Below the pieces are notes generated by a model. That model was not told the origin of the DNA. It saw only the letters and a list, made by a program, of their open reading frames with translations, and made no database searches. The position numbers and the translations under genes were made by a program. A stretch of DNA of 44,597 nt from Paracoccaceae bacterium (GTDB taxonomy: Bacteria > Pseudomonadota > Alphaproteobacteria > Rhodobacterales > Rhodobacteraceae). Positions 31,179 to 39,650 of this stretch are shown piece by piece. Position 1 is the stretch's first letter; every line of letters begins with the position of its first letter. The stretch is taken from positions 1 to 44,597 of the forward strand of contig JALSKC010000010.1 of assembly GCA_026989055.1 (NCBI GenBank), read 5' to 3'.

Positions 31179-32276
31179 ATGGGCCCCTTTCCGCATGATG
31201 CACCGCCTGCCGAGATCAGCGCCGACAACCCCGCCGGTACCGACGGTTTCGAATTCGTCGAATTCGCCCACCCGGAAGATCCGCAGCTCCTGCGAGATCT
31301 GTTCGCGAAGATGGGCTACCGCCACACCGCCACCCATCGCGGCAGGGCGATTGAACTCTGGCAGCAGGGGGACATCAGCTATCTGCTGAACGCCGAGCCG
31401 GGCTCCTTCGGGATGCGCTTTGCCGCCGAGCACGGCCCCTGCGCGCCCTCGATGGGCTGGCGCGTGGTGGATGCGCATCATGCCTTCGAACATGCGGTGA
31501 AGAACGGCGCCACCCCCTATGAGGGGGCCGACAGGAGCCTCGATGCACCGGCGATCCGGGGTATCGGCGGCTCGCTGATCTACTTCATCGAAGGGCACCG
31601 CGAGGCCAGCCCCTACAATGCCGAATTCGACTGGGTGGCCGAAGCGCACCCGGAAGGGGTCGGCTTCTACTACCTCGACCACCTTACCCACAACGTGCAG
31701 CGCGGCAACATGGACCGCTGGTTCGAATTCTATGCGAAGATCTTCAATTTCCGCGAGATCCGCTTCTTCGACATCGAGGGCAGATATACCGGGCTGTTCA
31801 GCCGCGCGCTGACCTCGCCCTGCGGGAGAATCCGCATCCCGATCAACGAGGACCGGACGGATGACGGCCAGATCGCCGAGTATCTGAAGCGCTACCGGGG
31901 CGAGGGCATCCAGCATGTCGCGGTCGGAACCGACGACATCTATGCCGCCACCGATGCCATTGCCGAAGCCGGGCTCCGGTTCATGCCGCCGCCGCCGCGC
32001 GCCTATTACGAGATGTCGCATGAGCGGGTGAAGGGGCACCGGGAACCGATCGACCGGATGATGAAGCATGGCATCCTGATCGACGGCGAGGGGGTGCTTG
32101 GCGGCGGTGAAACCCGGATCCTGCTGCAGATATTCTCGAAGACGGTGATCGGCCCGATCTTCTTCGAATTCATCCAGCGCAAGGGCGATGACGGTTTCGG
32201 CGAGGGCAATTTCAAGGCCCTGTTCGAAAGTATCGAACGGGACCAGATCGAACGCGGGGTGCTGAAACCGGCGTGA
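31179..32276 (+). CDS. hpd: 4-hydroxyphenylpyruvate dioxygenase
   Basis: A protein of 365 aa that converts 4-hydroxyphenylpyruvate to homogentisate in tyrosine breakdown. The Fe(II) ligands fit His168 (YYLDHLTHNV), His246 (GIQHVAVGTDD) and Glu330 (GPIFFEFIQRKGDDGFGEGNF), the last in the family's strongest motif. Start 31179 has AGGAG 6 nt upstream; an ATG at 31116 would add a basic 21-residue stretch unlike the family. The homogentisate pathway genes are not in the window. It is divergent from the Lrp-type regulator. Confidence 0.96.
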   Translation: MGPFPHDAPPAEISADNPAGTDGFEFVEFAHPEDPQLLRDLFAKMGYRHTATHRGRAIELWQQGDISYLLNAEPGSFGMRFAAEHGPCAPSMGWRVVDAHHAFEHAVKNGATPYEGADRSLDAPAIRGIGGSLIYFIEGHREASPYNAEFDWVAEAHPEGVGFYYLDHLTHNVQRGNMDRWFEFYAKIFNFREIRFFDIEGRYTGLFSRALTSPCGRIRIPINEDRTDDGQIAEYLKRYRGEGIQHVAVGTDDIYAATDAIAEAGLRFMPPPPRAYYEMSHERVKGHREPIDRMMKHGILIDGEGVLGGGETRILLQIFSKTVIGPIFFEFIQRKGDDGFGEGNFKALFESIERDQIERGVLKPA

Positions 32277-32470
32277 CGGCCCGGCGGGGGCGTTCCCCGT
32301 TCCCGCCCGGCCTGCGGACGCGCCTTGCGGGGGGCGGAGGGCGGATGCCTGCCTCGCGCCGGTCCGTGCCCCTCCCGCCGTTCGCGATCAAGAAAACCCG
32401 CCGCCCGGAGCCGGCGGCGCGAATGCGCGCGTCGGCGGAAGGGGCCAGGCGGCGGAAGGGGCATGACGCG

Positions 32471-32490
32471 CGCCCCCGCTCGCGGGGGCG
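32471..32490. terminator. Possible bidirectional terminator hairpin
   Basis: CGCCCCCG-CTCG-CGGGGGCG, a perfect 8-bp stem with a 4-nt loop in the 245-bp convergent gap after hpd. There is no T-run on either side. The rest of the gap is GC-rich and shows no gene. Confidence 0.4.
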
Positions 32491-32521
32491 GGCTGCGGTC
32501 CCGGCCGTCTTCAAGCCGTTT

Positions 32522-35083
32522 TCAGGAGGCGATTTCCAGCGTGATCACCCGCCCTCTCTTGATGTATTTCAGCCGGTTGCCGGAAATCTCCGCCACCTGC
32601 CCGCCGTCGAGCCTGTCTCCGACCCTCACCTTCACGAAGCGACCGTTTTTTAGCCGCACCAGTGCGCGGCGCTCCGAGGCCGAGCCATAGACCCCGATCA
32701 GGTTGATCCGCGACAGGGAAATCGCATTGCGCACCGTCGCCTCGCGGGCCACGTCGGCATTGGACGGCAGCGAGGGCGCCCGGGCCGGGGCGAGCGCTGC
32801 CGTGGCGGTGCCGGCAGGTGCCTGCGCCGGGGAGGAAGGCGCAGCGGTTTCGGCCTGGGCGCGTCGGACGGCATCGGCAAGACCCGCCGGACGCGGCAGG
32901 GGCCGTACCGATCTCGTCGGCGCCCGCCCTGTCGGGCTGCCGTCGTCCCGTGCCAGGGCTTCCTGAAGCGCGCGTGGCCGGGGCAGCGGGCGGATGCGGG
33001 CCAGTTCGGCTCGCGTGCGTCCGCCCAGGCGCGCCCGCTCGAACATTTCCAGCAGGTTCTCCGGCCGCGGGGGGGGAGGGGTCTCCATCGACTGCGGCGC
33101 GGTCGCGGATTCCGCCCATGCGCCTGCCGGCCGGGGCGGAGCCACTGCCCCGGGGCGGCCCGCATACACGAGGATTCCCTCCGGCGACAGCGTGCCTTCC
33201 GGGCTCGGGCGCACCAGCCCGCGCGCGTCGAGCTCGAAACGGCTGCCCGGCGGCGGCGGCGGGAGGAAGCGCCCGGGCGGGCGCAGGTCGGTGTTCGCGC
33301 CGGCGTCGGCGGGCGGCAGGGCAACCGCGTCATGGATGGTGATCCGGCGGTCGATCGAGGGGAGGTAGGGCTCTTCCGGCCGGTTTCCGGCCGGCCCGGG
33401 CACCTGCGCCGGCACCGCTGATCCGGCCCCGACAGATCCGGCAGGGAACGGGGAAGCCCCTTCGGGCGCTGTCGCGGGCAGCTCGGGTTCCGTATCGGCA
33501 AGCTCTGCCGGGTCGGGCGACATGTCATGCGGCGGGGGCCGCTGCCCGGCGGAAGCGGCAGGGGGCGCGTCCGTTTCGCCGCCGGCGGGCGCCACGGCCG
33601 GGGGGGCTCCGAGCGCGGTTTTCACTTCGGGGCCCGGGGCGGGGGCGCTGCCGGGCGCATGCGGAGGCACGGCGCCAGGGGCGGCGGCAGGCGTCGGGGG
33701 GGCCTCTGCGCGCAGCGTCCCGGGCGGAAGAGGCGCCGGGAGCCGCGACGGCACGGCGCTCCCGCTCCCGCCGGGTGCGGGCGGAGGTGCCGGGACGGCG
33801 AGGGCGCCAGGCCCCGCCGTGTCGGCGTCGGGGGGGCGCTCCGCCCGGTCGAAGAGGGCGTCGGGCCAGGCCAGCACCCCCCCGATCAGCAGGGTGGCGG
33901 CCAGCAGGGTGCCCCCGATCAGCCCCGGCCGCTGCCGCCACCCCCTTTCCGCTGCTGGCCGGTCCGGGTCCGGGGTGCGCGTGCCGGGCGCAGAGCGTTC
34001 CGCGGCGCCCCCCCCGGGCCGCTTCCCTCCCCCCAGCTTCTGCATCATCCCCTGCATCGGAGCAGTGTGCGGAGCGGCGGCAATTCTTTGCGCCAGGCTG
34101 CGCGCGGCGACCTGCAGCCCGCTTTCCCGCGCCGGTTCGTGGCGTGCGGGTGCAGGCGCCGGAACCTCTTCTCCTGCCGGGGCGCCGGGGGGAGAGGCGG
34201 CCCTGCCGTCCGGCGCCGCCAGGGGTTCTGCCGCGGCCTGTTCGTGGCGGCCCTCTTCGCGCGGGTGGAGGCGCGAAGACATTTCCCGCAGCCTTGCGGG
34301 GATTTCCGGCGGAACGCCCGCGGCAGCCCGGCGGCTGACGAAAGCCGGCTGCGGGCTGCCGGGCGGCGGGGGAGGCGATCCGCCGTCATCCCGGCGCATG
34401 GGTCCGTGCCCCGCCGCATTTTCCCGCGGCGCGGGAGCGTCCGCCGCGTTTTCCTGCGGCGCGGGTCGTTCGGGCTCCTCCGCCACGCGCCCGGACAAGC
34501 TGTCGCTCGCAGCGGGCGGCGATTGCGGTGCGGTCGGGCGCAGGATCCGGACCGGCTCCGCGTCCGGTTCCGGCTGTCGCGACGGGCCGAGGATTTCCTC
34601 CGCGCACCGGGTCGGACCGAAGAAGGGCTCTCCGGCAAAGCTGCCGGGTTCGGGAATCGCGACGAAGGAGACCGGGTTGAAGCGGTGGCGCAGCGCGAAT
34701 TCCTCGGCCTCGGCCAGGGTTTCGCGGGCCACGGCGGCCAGCTGCGCCTGCCCGGGGCCGGCGGGGCGCCAGTCGAAAACGATTTCGTCCGGCCGATAGG
34801 GGGTCAGCCCGTCGAGGGCGGCTTCGAGCGAGGCCCGACGGCTGTGCGCATCGTCGCCGCTGCAGGGCAGGAGCCGATACAGGATCTCGGAGTTGGGAAT
34901 GATCAGCTTGGTCGCCATCGCCCCGCCGGCAAGGCTGGTGGCGGTGCGTTGCAGCATTGCGAGCCGGACGGGCAGTTCGGGATCGTCCAGCGGGACTTTG
35001 CCGACGATCTGCCAGCCGCCGGATGCCCGGTGCAGGAGCGCCAGCCCGTCATGGTCGAGGTTGAGGGCAAAGGGCGGTTTCAT
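32522..35083 (-). CDS. Large proline-rich one-pass membrane protein with secretion-like ends
   Basis: A protein of 853 aa. The first 170 residues (FALNLDHDGLALLHRASGGW, TKLIIPNSEILYRLLPC, DGLTPYRPDEIVFDW, AEEFALRHRFNPVSFVAIPE) look like an actin-fold-type domain as in the PilM/GspL group; I recall similar proteins in Rhodobacterales annotated as hypothetical. Then come about 220 disordered Pro/Ala/Glu residues with an AP(Q/R)ENAA repeat, one membrane helix near 390 (LIGGTLLAATLLIGGVLAW), another long Pro-rich region, and a C-terminal domain of about 80 residues (ALVRLKNGRFVKVRVGDRLDGGQVAEISGNRLKYIKRGR) resembling the periplasmic GspC/PilP domain. The topology would place the N-domain in the cytoplasm and the C-domain in the periplasm. 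The function is unknown and no pilus or secretion genes are adjacent. Confidence 0.75.
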   Translation of the reverse strand: MKPPFALNLDHDGLALLHRASGGWQIVGKVPLDDPELPVRLAMLQRTATSLAGGAMATKLIIPNSEILYRLLPCSGDDAHSRRASLEAALDGLTPYRPDEIVFDWRPAGPGQAQLAAVARETLAEAEEFALRHRFNPVSFVAIPEPGSFAGEPFFGPTRCAEEILGPSRQPEPDAEPVRILRPTAPQSPPAASDSLSGRVAEEPERPAPQENAADAPAPRENAAGHGPMRRDDGGSPPPPPGSPQPAFVSRRAAAGVPPEIPARLREMSSRLHPREEGRHEQAAAEPLAAPDGRAASPPGAPAGEEVPAPAPARHEPARESGLQVAARSLAQRIAAAPHTAPMQGMMQKLGGGKRPGGGAAERSAPGTRTPDPDRPAAERGWRQRPGLIGGTLLAATLLIGGVLAWPDALFDRAERPPDADTAGPGALAVPAPPPAPGGSGSAVPSRLPAPLPPGTLRAEAPPTPAAAPGAVPPHAPGSAPAPGPEVKTALGAPPAVAPAGGETDAPPAASAGQRPPPHDMSPDPAELADTEPELPATAPEGASPFPAGSVGAGSAVPAQVPGPAGNRPEEPYLPSIDRRITIHDAVALPPADAGANTDLRPPGRFLPPPPPGSRFELDARGLVRPSPEGTLSPEGILVYAGRPGAVAPPRPAGAWAESATAPQSMETPPPPRPENLLEMFERARLGGRTRAELARIRPLPRPRALQEALARDDGSPTGRAPTRSVRPLPRPAGLADAVRRAQAETAAPSSPAQAPAGTATAALAPARAPSLPSNADVAREATVRNAISLSRINLIGVYGSASERRALVRLKNGRFVKVRVGDRLDGGQVAEISGNRLKYIKRGRVITLEIAS

Positions 35084-35117
35084 CGGGGCGATTTCATTGG
35101 CACTGCCCGCTGCGTGC

Positions 35118-35179
35118 GGCAGGGGCGGGCGGCAGGGGCGGGTTGACGGGCATCTCCGGTTGACAGCTCCGGTTGACAA
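35118..35179. repeat. Two 13-bp tandem duplications
   Basis: ggcaggggcgggc/ggcaggggcgggt (35118-35130 and 35131-35143) and ctccggttgacag/ctccggttgacaa (35154-35166 and 35167-35179), each 12 of 13 identical and strictly adjacent. Confidence 0.9.
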
Positions 35180-35306
35180 GAGGCGGGCCGCAAGCGCAAG
35201 AGACGGGCCCGGCGGCGCGGGAGGGGTGGCTCCGGCGACACGACCGGCACACCGCCGTCCGGGGCACTGCCGTCGGGAAGCCTCCGGCACCGCAACGCAA
35301 GACTAC

Positions 35307-35352
35307 AGCAGGAAGCGGATCAGGAAAAGAGCAGGAAGCGGATCAGGAAAAG
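35307..35352. repeat. Perfect 23-bp tandem duplication
   Basis: A 23-bp unit beginning agcaggaagcggatcaggaa at 35307-35329 is repeated without change at 35330-35352. It is the longest perfect unit in the window and lies in intergenic DNA. Confidence 0.97.
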
Positions 35353-35562
35353 CGCGAAGCAGGGCGCAGAACCGCCCGGGCCGGACGGTTGCCGCGCCTG
35401 CCGTCGGGCGGCATCGCTTCCCCTTGCGGCGGGGGGGCAGTTGGCGCAGCATGGTCCCGTTCAGAGTGCGGGCAGGCCGTCCGTGCCGGGGCGAAGCGCG
35501 CGGAAGGAGGCCGGCAACGGAGGCGGCAGCAAACGGGGGCAACGGAAGGGGAGGAGGGGATC

Positions 35563-36327
35563 ATGAGGGAGCTCACTGCCGGGTCGGCGGCCCGGGTCAT
35601 CGGGACATTCCTGGTCGGAATCGCCATCGCCATCGCCGCGGCGCCTGTCGGTGCAGCGTCGCAGCAGCGCGCGGCGGAGGGGCGCCCGGTGCTGACGGTT
35701 GTCGGCCAGGGGCGGGACAGCGTGCCGCCGGACATGGCGGTGATCCGGTTCGGGGTCGCGCATGAGGCTCCCGTGCCCGAGGCCGCGATGGCCCGGGTCT
35801 CCGGGGCGCTGGCGGCGCTCCGGGAGCGGATCGCGGCCAGCGGAGTCGCGCCGGACGACGTGCAGACCGGCAGCCTGACCCTGACGCCCCTGTGGGAGCG
35901 CGCCCCCGAGAGCGACGCGCGGCGGAAGATCGGCGGCTACCTGGCCGACAGCCGGCTGCGGGTGCGGCTGCGCGATCCCGCGCTTGTCGGGCCGCTGCTG
36001 GAGGCCGGGCTCGAGGCCGGGGCGAACCGCCTCGACGGGCTGAGCTTCGCCCTGCAGGATCCGGGTGCATCGGAAGGGCGCGCCCTGAGAAGGGCCGTCG
36101 AGGATGCCATGCGCAAGGCGCGGATCCTGGCCGCGGCGGCGGGGGTCTCGCTGGGCGAGATCCTGTCGATTTCGGAAACCGTCGCGCTGCGGGGCGGGCC
36201 CGTCATGGCGCGCGGGCTGGCGCCGGCGGAGGCGGTGCCTGTCGCTCCGGGCGAGATCGAGACCGGGGCGACGGTTACCATCGTCTTTGCGATCGCCCGG
36301 CAGGGAAGCGCTGACGGGAAGCGCTGA
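35563..36327 (+). CDS. SIMPL-domain (DUF541) exported protein
   Basis: A protein of 254 aa with an N-terminal signal segment (RVIGTFLVGIAIAIAAAPVGAAS) and a SIMPL/DUF541 domain: LTVVGQGRDSVPPDMAVIRFGV, GVAPDDVQTGSLTLTPLWE, GYLADSRLRVRLRDP, a conserved late block KARILAAAAGVSLGEILSISE and the C-terminal strand GATVTIVFAI. The family is periplasmic or surface-linked and of poorly defined function. Start 35563 has GGAGG about 9 nt upstream. The last residues (GSADGKR) and the stop codon lie in a 13-bp tandem triplication, so the C-terminus has been changed by repeat expansion. Confidence 0.88.
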   Translation: MRELTAGSAARVIGTFLVGIAIAIAAAPVGAASQQRAAEGRPVLTVVGQGRDSVPPDMAVIRFGVAHEAPVPEAAMARVSGALAALRERIAASGVAPDDVQTGSLTLTPLWERAPESDARRKIGGYLADSRLRVRLRDPALVGPLLEAGLEAGANRLDGLSFALQDPGASEGRALRRAVEDAMRKARILAAAAGVSLGEILSISETVALRGGPVMARGLAPAEAVPVAPGEIETGATVTIVFAIARQGSADGKR

Positions 36328-36341
36328 CGGGAAGCGCTGGC
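36303..36341 (+). repeat. 13-bp tandem triplication over the SIMPL gene stop codon
   Basis: gggaagcgctgac at 36303-36315 and 36316-36328, then gggaagcgctggc at 36329-36341 (12 of 13). The stop TGA used is in the second copy. Because 13 is not a multiple of three, the copies are read in different frames: the first as part of GSAD, the second as GKR-stop. Confidence 0.95.
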
Positions 36342-36434
36342 GGGAGCGCCGGCCGGAACTGGCCGCGGCGCTGCCTGCCGCGCCCCGCGAGACCTGCGGA
36401 CATTCCGGGCGCCCGCGCCCCGCGAGCGCGCGGC

Positions 36435-36466
36435 CAGGAAGCAACCGGCCACAGGAAGCAACCGGC
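36435..36466. repeat. 15-bp direct repeat, period 17
   Basis: caggaagcaaccggc at 36435-36449 and again at 36452-36466, 2 bp apart, in the 149-bp convergent gap between the SIMPL gene and the metY-like gene, just before the latter's stop codon. Confidence 0.9.
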
Positions 36467-36476
36467 GCGGGGGTGC

Positions 36477-37772
36477 TTACGCGGTGGCCCTGGCCAGCGC
36501 CTGGTCGAGGTCGGCGATCAGGTCGTCGGGATCCTCGATGCCGATCGACACCCGCACCACATCGGGCGCTGCCCCGGCGGCCTCCTGCTGTTCGGGGGTG
36601 AGCTGGCGGTGGGTGGTGGAGGCCGAATGGATGATCAGCGAGCGCGTATCGCCCAGGTTGGCCACATGGCTGAACAGTTCCAGCGCGTCCACGAATCTGA
36701 CGCAGGCCTCGTAGCCTCCCCTGATCGCGAAGGTGAACAGCGCCCCCGCCCCGCGCGGGCAGATCCTCTTCATCCGCTCGTGATAGGGCGAGGAGGGCAG
36801 CCCGGCGTAGGTGACATGTTCCACCCGCGGGTCGTTCTCCAGCCAGCGGGCGATCTTCTCGGCATTCCTGACGTGCCGCTCCATGCGCAGGGAAAGCGTC
36901 TCGATCCCCAGCAGCGTGTAATGGGCGGCCTGGGGGTTCATGGTCATCCCGAGGTCGCGCAGCCCCACGGCGATGCCGTGGAAGGTATAGGCCAGCGGGC
37001 CGAAGGTTTCGTGGAACTTCAGCCCGTGGTAGGCGGGCTCGGGCTCGGAGAGCGAAGGGAACTTGCCGGAGGCCGACCAGTCGAAGGTGCCGCTGTCCAC
37101 CACCGCGCCGCCGGTCACCGTGCCGTTGCCGGTGAGATACTTGGTGGTGGAATGCACCACCAGCGCCGCGCCGTGCTCTACGGGGCGGCACAGCCAGGGG
37201 GTGGCCGAGGTGTTGTCCACGATCAGCGGCAGCCCGGCCTCTCCGGCCACGCCGGCCACGGCGTCGAGATCGGTGATGTAGCCGCCGGGGTTGGCGATGG
37301 ATTCGCAGAAGATCGCGCGGGTGTCCTCGTCGATGGCGGCGCGGATGGCGTCGAGATCGTCGAAATCGACGAATTTCGCCGCCCAGCCGAAGCGCCTGAT
37401 GGTGTGGCTGAACTGGGTGACGGTGCCGCCGTAGAGCCGGGTGGAGACCACCACGTTGCGCCCCGGCGCCATCAGCGGGAACAGCGCCATGATCTGCGCC
37501 GCGTGCCCCGACGAGCAGCACACCGCGCCGACCCCGCCCTCCAGCGTGGCGATGCGCTCCTGCAGCACGGCGACCGTGGGGTTGGTCAGGCGCGAGTAGA
37601 TGTAGCCCACCTCCTGGAGGTTGAACAGCGCCGCGGCGTGGTCGGCATCGCGGAACACGTAGGCGGTGGTCTGGTAGATCGGCGTCTGCCGCGCGCCGGT
37701 GGCCGGATCGGGGCGGGCGCCTGCGTGGATCTGCAGCGTGTCGAAACCGTAGCTGGGGCCGTCGTCGGACAT
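36477..37772 (-). CDS. O-acetylhomoserine sulfhydrylase-type enzyme (MetY family)
   Basis: A protein of 431 aa of the Cys/Met-metabolism PLP family. Motifs are [10 protein letters not shown] at the start, [10 protein letters not shown], the PLP-binding [30 protein letters not shown] with Asp186, and the Schiff-base Lys211 in [12 protein letters not shown]. The long insert before the C-terminal domain and the length of about 430 fit O-acetylhomoserine aminocarboxypropyltransferase better than cystathionine gamma-synthase. It would make homocysteine from O-acetylhomoserine and sulfide. GGGAGG lies 5 nt before the start. Alternative: a related sulfhydrylase acting on another activated amino acid. 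Confidence 0.9.
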   Translation of the reverse strand: MSDDGPSYGFDTLQIHAGARPDPATGARQTPIYQTTAYVFRDADHAAALFNLQEVGYIYSRLTNPTVAVLQERIATLEGGVGAVCCSSGHAAQIMALFPLMAPGRNVVVSTRLYGGTVTQFSHTIRRFGWAAKFVDFDDLDAIRAAIDEDTRAIFCESIANPGGYITDLDAVAGVAGEAGLPLIVDNTSATPWLCRPVEHGAALVVHSTTKYLTGNGTVTGGAVVDSGTFDWSASGKFPSLSEPEPAYHGLKFHETFGPLAYTFHGIAVGLRDLGMTMNPQAAHYTLLGIETLSLRMERHVRNAEKIARWLENDPRVEHVTYAGLPSSPYHERMKRICPRGAGALFTFAIRGGYEACVRFVDALELFSHVANLGDTRSLIIHSASTTHRQLTPEQQEAAGAAPDVVRVSIGIEDPDDLIADLDQALARATA

Positions 37773-37902
37773 GGAAACCTCCCGTTCGTGTGCTCCCGCA
37801 AAGGTGTAGGGCGCAGGCGGGGGCGGCGCAACCCGTTGCCGCTGCCCGCGGGCGGCGCTCCGGGCGCTTGCGCGGGCGGGGGAAAGCTGTGATTCTGCAT
37901 GG

Positions 37903-37927
37903 CCGGAGCCTGCCGGAGCCTGCCGGA
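37903..37927. repeat. 10-bp tandem repeat before the VOC gene
   Basis: ccggagcctg at 37903-37912 and 37913-37922, followed by a partial third copy ccgga. It lies 20 bp upstream of the VOC gene start. Confidence 0.75.
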
Positions 37928-37946
37928 GGCGCAGAGGAGCACGCAC

Positions 37947-38360
37947 ATGCCCACGCCCTTTCACCTTGCCATCCATGTCCATGACCTCGATGCCGCGCGC
38001 GCCTTCTACGGCGGCGTGCTGGGCTGCGCCGAGGGCCGCTCGACCGACACCTGGGTGGATTTCGATTTCTTCGGCCACCAGCTCAGCCTGCACCTCGGCA
38101 CGCCCTTCGCCACCGCGCCCAGCGGGCAGGTGGCGGGCCGGGCGGTGCCGATGCCGCATTTCGGGGTGGTGCTGGAATACCGCGACTGGCGGGCCCTGGC
38201 CGACCGGCTCGAGGCGGCCGGCACCGACTGGGTGCTGGCCCCCTCGGTGCGCTTCGAGGGCCGGCCCGGCGAGCAGTGGACGATGTTCTTCCGCGATCCG
38301 TCCGGAAACCCGATCGAGGTCAAGGGCTTCCGCGACATGGGCGGCGTTTTCGCCGCCTGA
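37947..38360 (+). CDS. VOC (glyoxalase/bleomycin-resistance fold) family protein
   Basis: A protein of 137 aa with one vicinal-oxygen-chelate domain pair: FHLAIHVHDLDAARAFYGGVLGC, FFGHQLSLHL, MPHFGVVLEYRDWRALADRL and the C-terminal MFFRDPSGNPIEVKGF. The His and Glu of a metal site are present (His10 or His6, and the Glu in PIEVKGF). The length and the FRDPSGN ending fit the many VOC proteins of unknown substrate. Start 37947 is preceded by GAGGAG. It is divergent from the metY-like gene and convergent with the cyclase-family gene. Confidence 0.88.
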   Translation: MPTPFHLAIHVHDLDAARAFYGGVLGCAEGRSTDTWVDFDFFGHQLSLHLGTPFATAPSGQVAGRAVPMPHFGVVLEYRDWRALADRLEAAGTDWVLAPSVRFEGRPGEQWTMFFRDPSGNPIEVKGFRDMGGVFAA

Positions 38361-38518
38361 CCCCCGCCGCCCACACATTCGCCCCCGGTCCGCGCCCCGG
38401 CCCGTTCGCCTCTCCGTTTGCTGCCGGCCCGCTCCTCTGCTGCCCCGGCCCCTGCCGCTGCGGACAGGCTCCGGGCGGGGGCATGCGATTGTGCTTCGGC
38501 ATGTGCGCCGCTTTCCGG

Positions 38519-39340
38519 TCAGATCAGCGCGATGACGCGCGCCGGCCCCCCCGAGCCGCCGCGGTGCTTGGGCGCGCCGATCACGAGCGTGGCGCCCGCC
38601 GGGGGGACCTTGTCGAGGTTTGCGATGTTCTCTATCCCGAAGCGCCCGCTGGGCAGCCAGGCATAGTGGGTCGCGAAATCCGCGGACTTCCCGTAATCCA
38701 GCGAAAGGGTATCGACCGCCAGCGAGGCGGCGCCGGTTTCTTCCATCAGCATCTGCGCGGCCTCCACGTGAAAGCCGGGATAGTGCTGCACGCCGTCGGC
38801 ATCCTCGCCACGGAACCTTGCGCTGTTCACGTGCTCCGCCCAGCCCGAGTTCATCGCCACGCAGGCGCCATCGGGGATCTCGCCGTTGGCCGCAATCCAG
38901 GCGCGGATGTCGTCAGGCGTCAGCTGCGCATCGGCGTTCATCGCAGCCTTTTCTCGGATGTCGATCACGCACAGCGGGGCCACGAGGTTTTCCACCGGAA
39001 TTTCATCTACCGAATTGCCGTCGGCCGAAAAATGCAGCGGCGCGTCGATGTGGGTTCCGGTGTGTTCGTTGACGGTGAGCACGAAAAGGTTGAAGCCGTT
39101 TTCGGCGAAGCCGAACTTCCGCTCGGCGGAAATTCCCGGCTGGCCGAAGTAGGTGGGGAAGGCCGGATCCACCGTATGGGTCATGTCCTGCACCCGGCTG
39201 TGGCCTGCGGCCAGCGCGGCGGAACCGGCCATCCCGCTGCCCGCCGCCAGGGCGGCCGCGCCGCCGGCCGAGGCGCTGAAGAATTCCCGCCGCGAGAGCA
39301 TCCGCTCCTTGACGCGGTTCATCACGCATGTGTCGCACAT
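38519..39340 (-). CDS. Cyclase-family (kynurenine-formamidase-like) hydrolase with Tat signal
   Basis: A protein of 273 aa. The N-terminus has a twin-arginine motif (LSRREFFSASAGGAAALAAGSG) after a 13-residue leader with two Cys (MCDTCV), so export through Tat is likely. The metal-binding signature HTGTHIDAPLHF is present, with later VAMNSGWAEH and SLAVDTLSLD. The family contains arylformamidases and other metal-dependent amide or ester hydrolases; the substrate is unknown. Start 39340 has GGAGG 5 nt upstream. The DNA in front of it is exceptional: four (CG)5 runs. Confidence 0.88.
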   Translation of the reverse strand: MCDTCVMNRVKERMLSRREFFSASAGGAAALAAGSGMAGSAALAAGHSRVQDMTHTVDPAFPTYFGQPGISAERKFGFAENGFNLFVLTVNEHTGTHIDAPLHFSADGNSVDEIPVENLVAPLCVIDIREKAAMNADAQLTPDDIRAWIAANGEIPDGACVAMNSGWAEHVNSARFRGEDADGVQHYPGFHVEAAQMLMEETGAASLAVDTLSLDYGKSADFATHYAWLPSGRFGIENIANLDKVPPAGATLVIGAPKHRGGSGGPARVIALI

Positions 39341-39650
39341 GTTTTCCTCCCCGTTCTCTCTTTTCCTCTCCGTCTCTCGCGCGCGCGGTTCTGCGGTTCT
39401 CTGGTCCTCTCGCGCGCGCGTCTCCTCCCGCGTCGCGCGCGCGTCTCGCGTCGCGCGCGCGTCGGTGGCGCGATGACGGTGGCCCGCTCACGCCGCGACC
39501 CGCGGCTGCCGGGGAGGAATGATACTCCGGCCGTCCGGAAATGCACGGATCTTCCGCGCCCGGAGATGCGCGGCTGTTCCGGATGCGCGGATGTCCGCCG
39601 GCATCCCGCCCGGCCCGGGGCACGGGAGGGGCGGCAAGCGCACCGGCGGC
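39341..39650. other. 310-bp intergenic region with CG runs and degenerate repeats
   Basis: No gene is seen. The part next to the cyclase gene has four (CG)5 tracts in pyrimidine-rich DNA (39378-39461). Further on, 39537-39598 holds three loose copies of a motif like ccggagatgcgcggctgttcc. Confidence 0.6.
39378..39465. repeat. Four (CG)5 alternating tracts
   Basis: Exact cgcgcgcgcg runs at 39378-39387, 39411-39420, 39434-39443 and 39452-39461. The last two belong to an 18-bp imperfect tandem repeat (gtcgcgcgcgcgtctcgc / gtcgcgcgcgcgtcgg). Alternating CG of this kind is prone to form Z-DNA under negative supercoiling. Confidence 0.85.

Larger units (their letters stand above)
35084..35562. other. 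479-bp intergenic region rich in tandem duplications
   Basis: The gap lies between two divergent genes and has no convincing gene. It holds ggcaggggcggg(c/t) x2 (35118-35143), ctccggttgaca(g/a) x2 (35154-35179) and a perfect 23-bp pair (35307-35352). The second pair contains TTGACA on the plus strand twice (35160-35165 and 35173-35178), but no good -10 follows at the right distance. Confidence 0.6.

Noticed and set aside
34405-34470. Coding repeat AP(Q/R)ENAA in the 853-aa protein as part of the tandem-duplication series
   Set aside because: The two copies differ at several bases and lie in a low-complexity Pro/Ala linker, where such repeats are expected; I left it out of the count.
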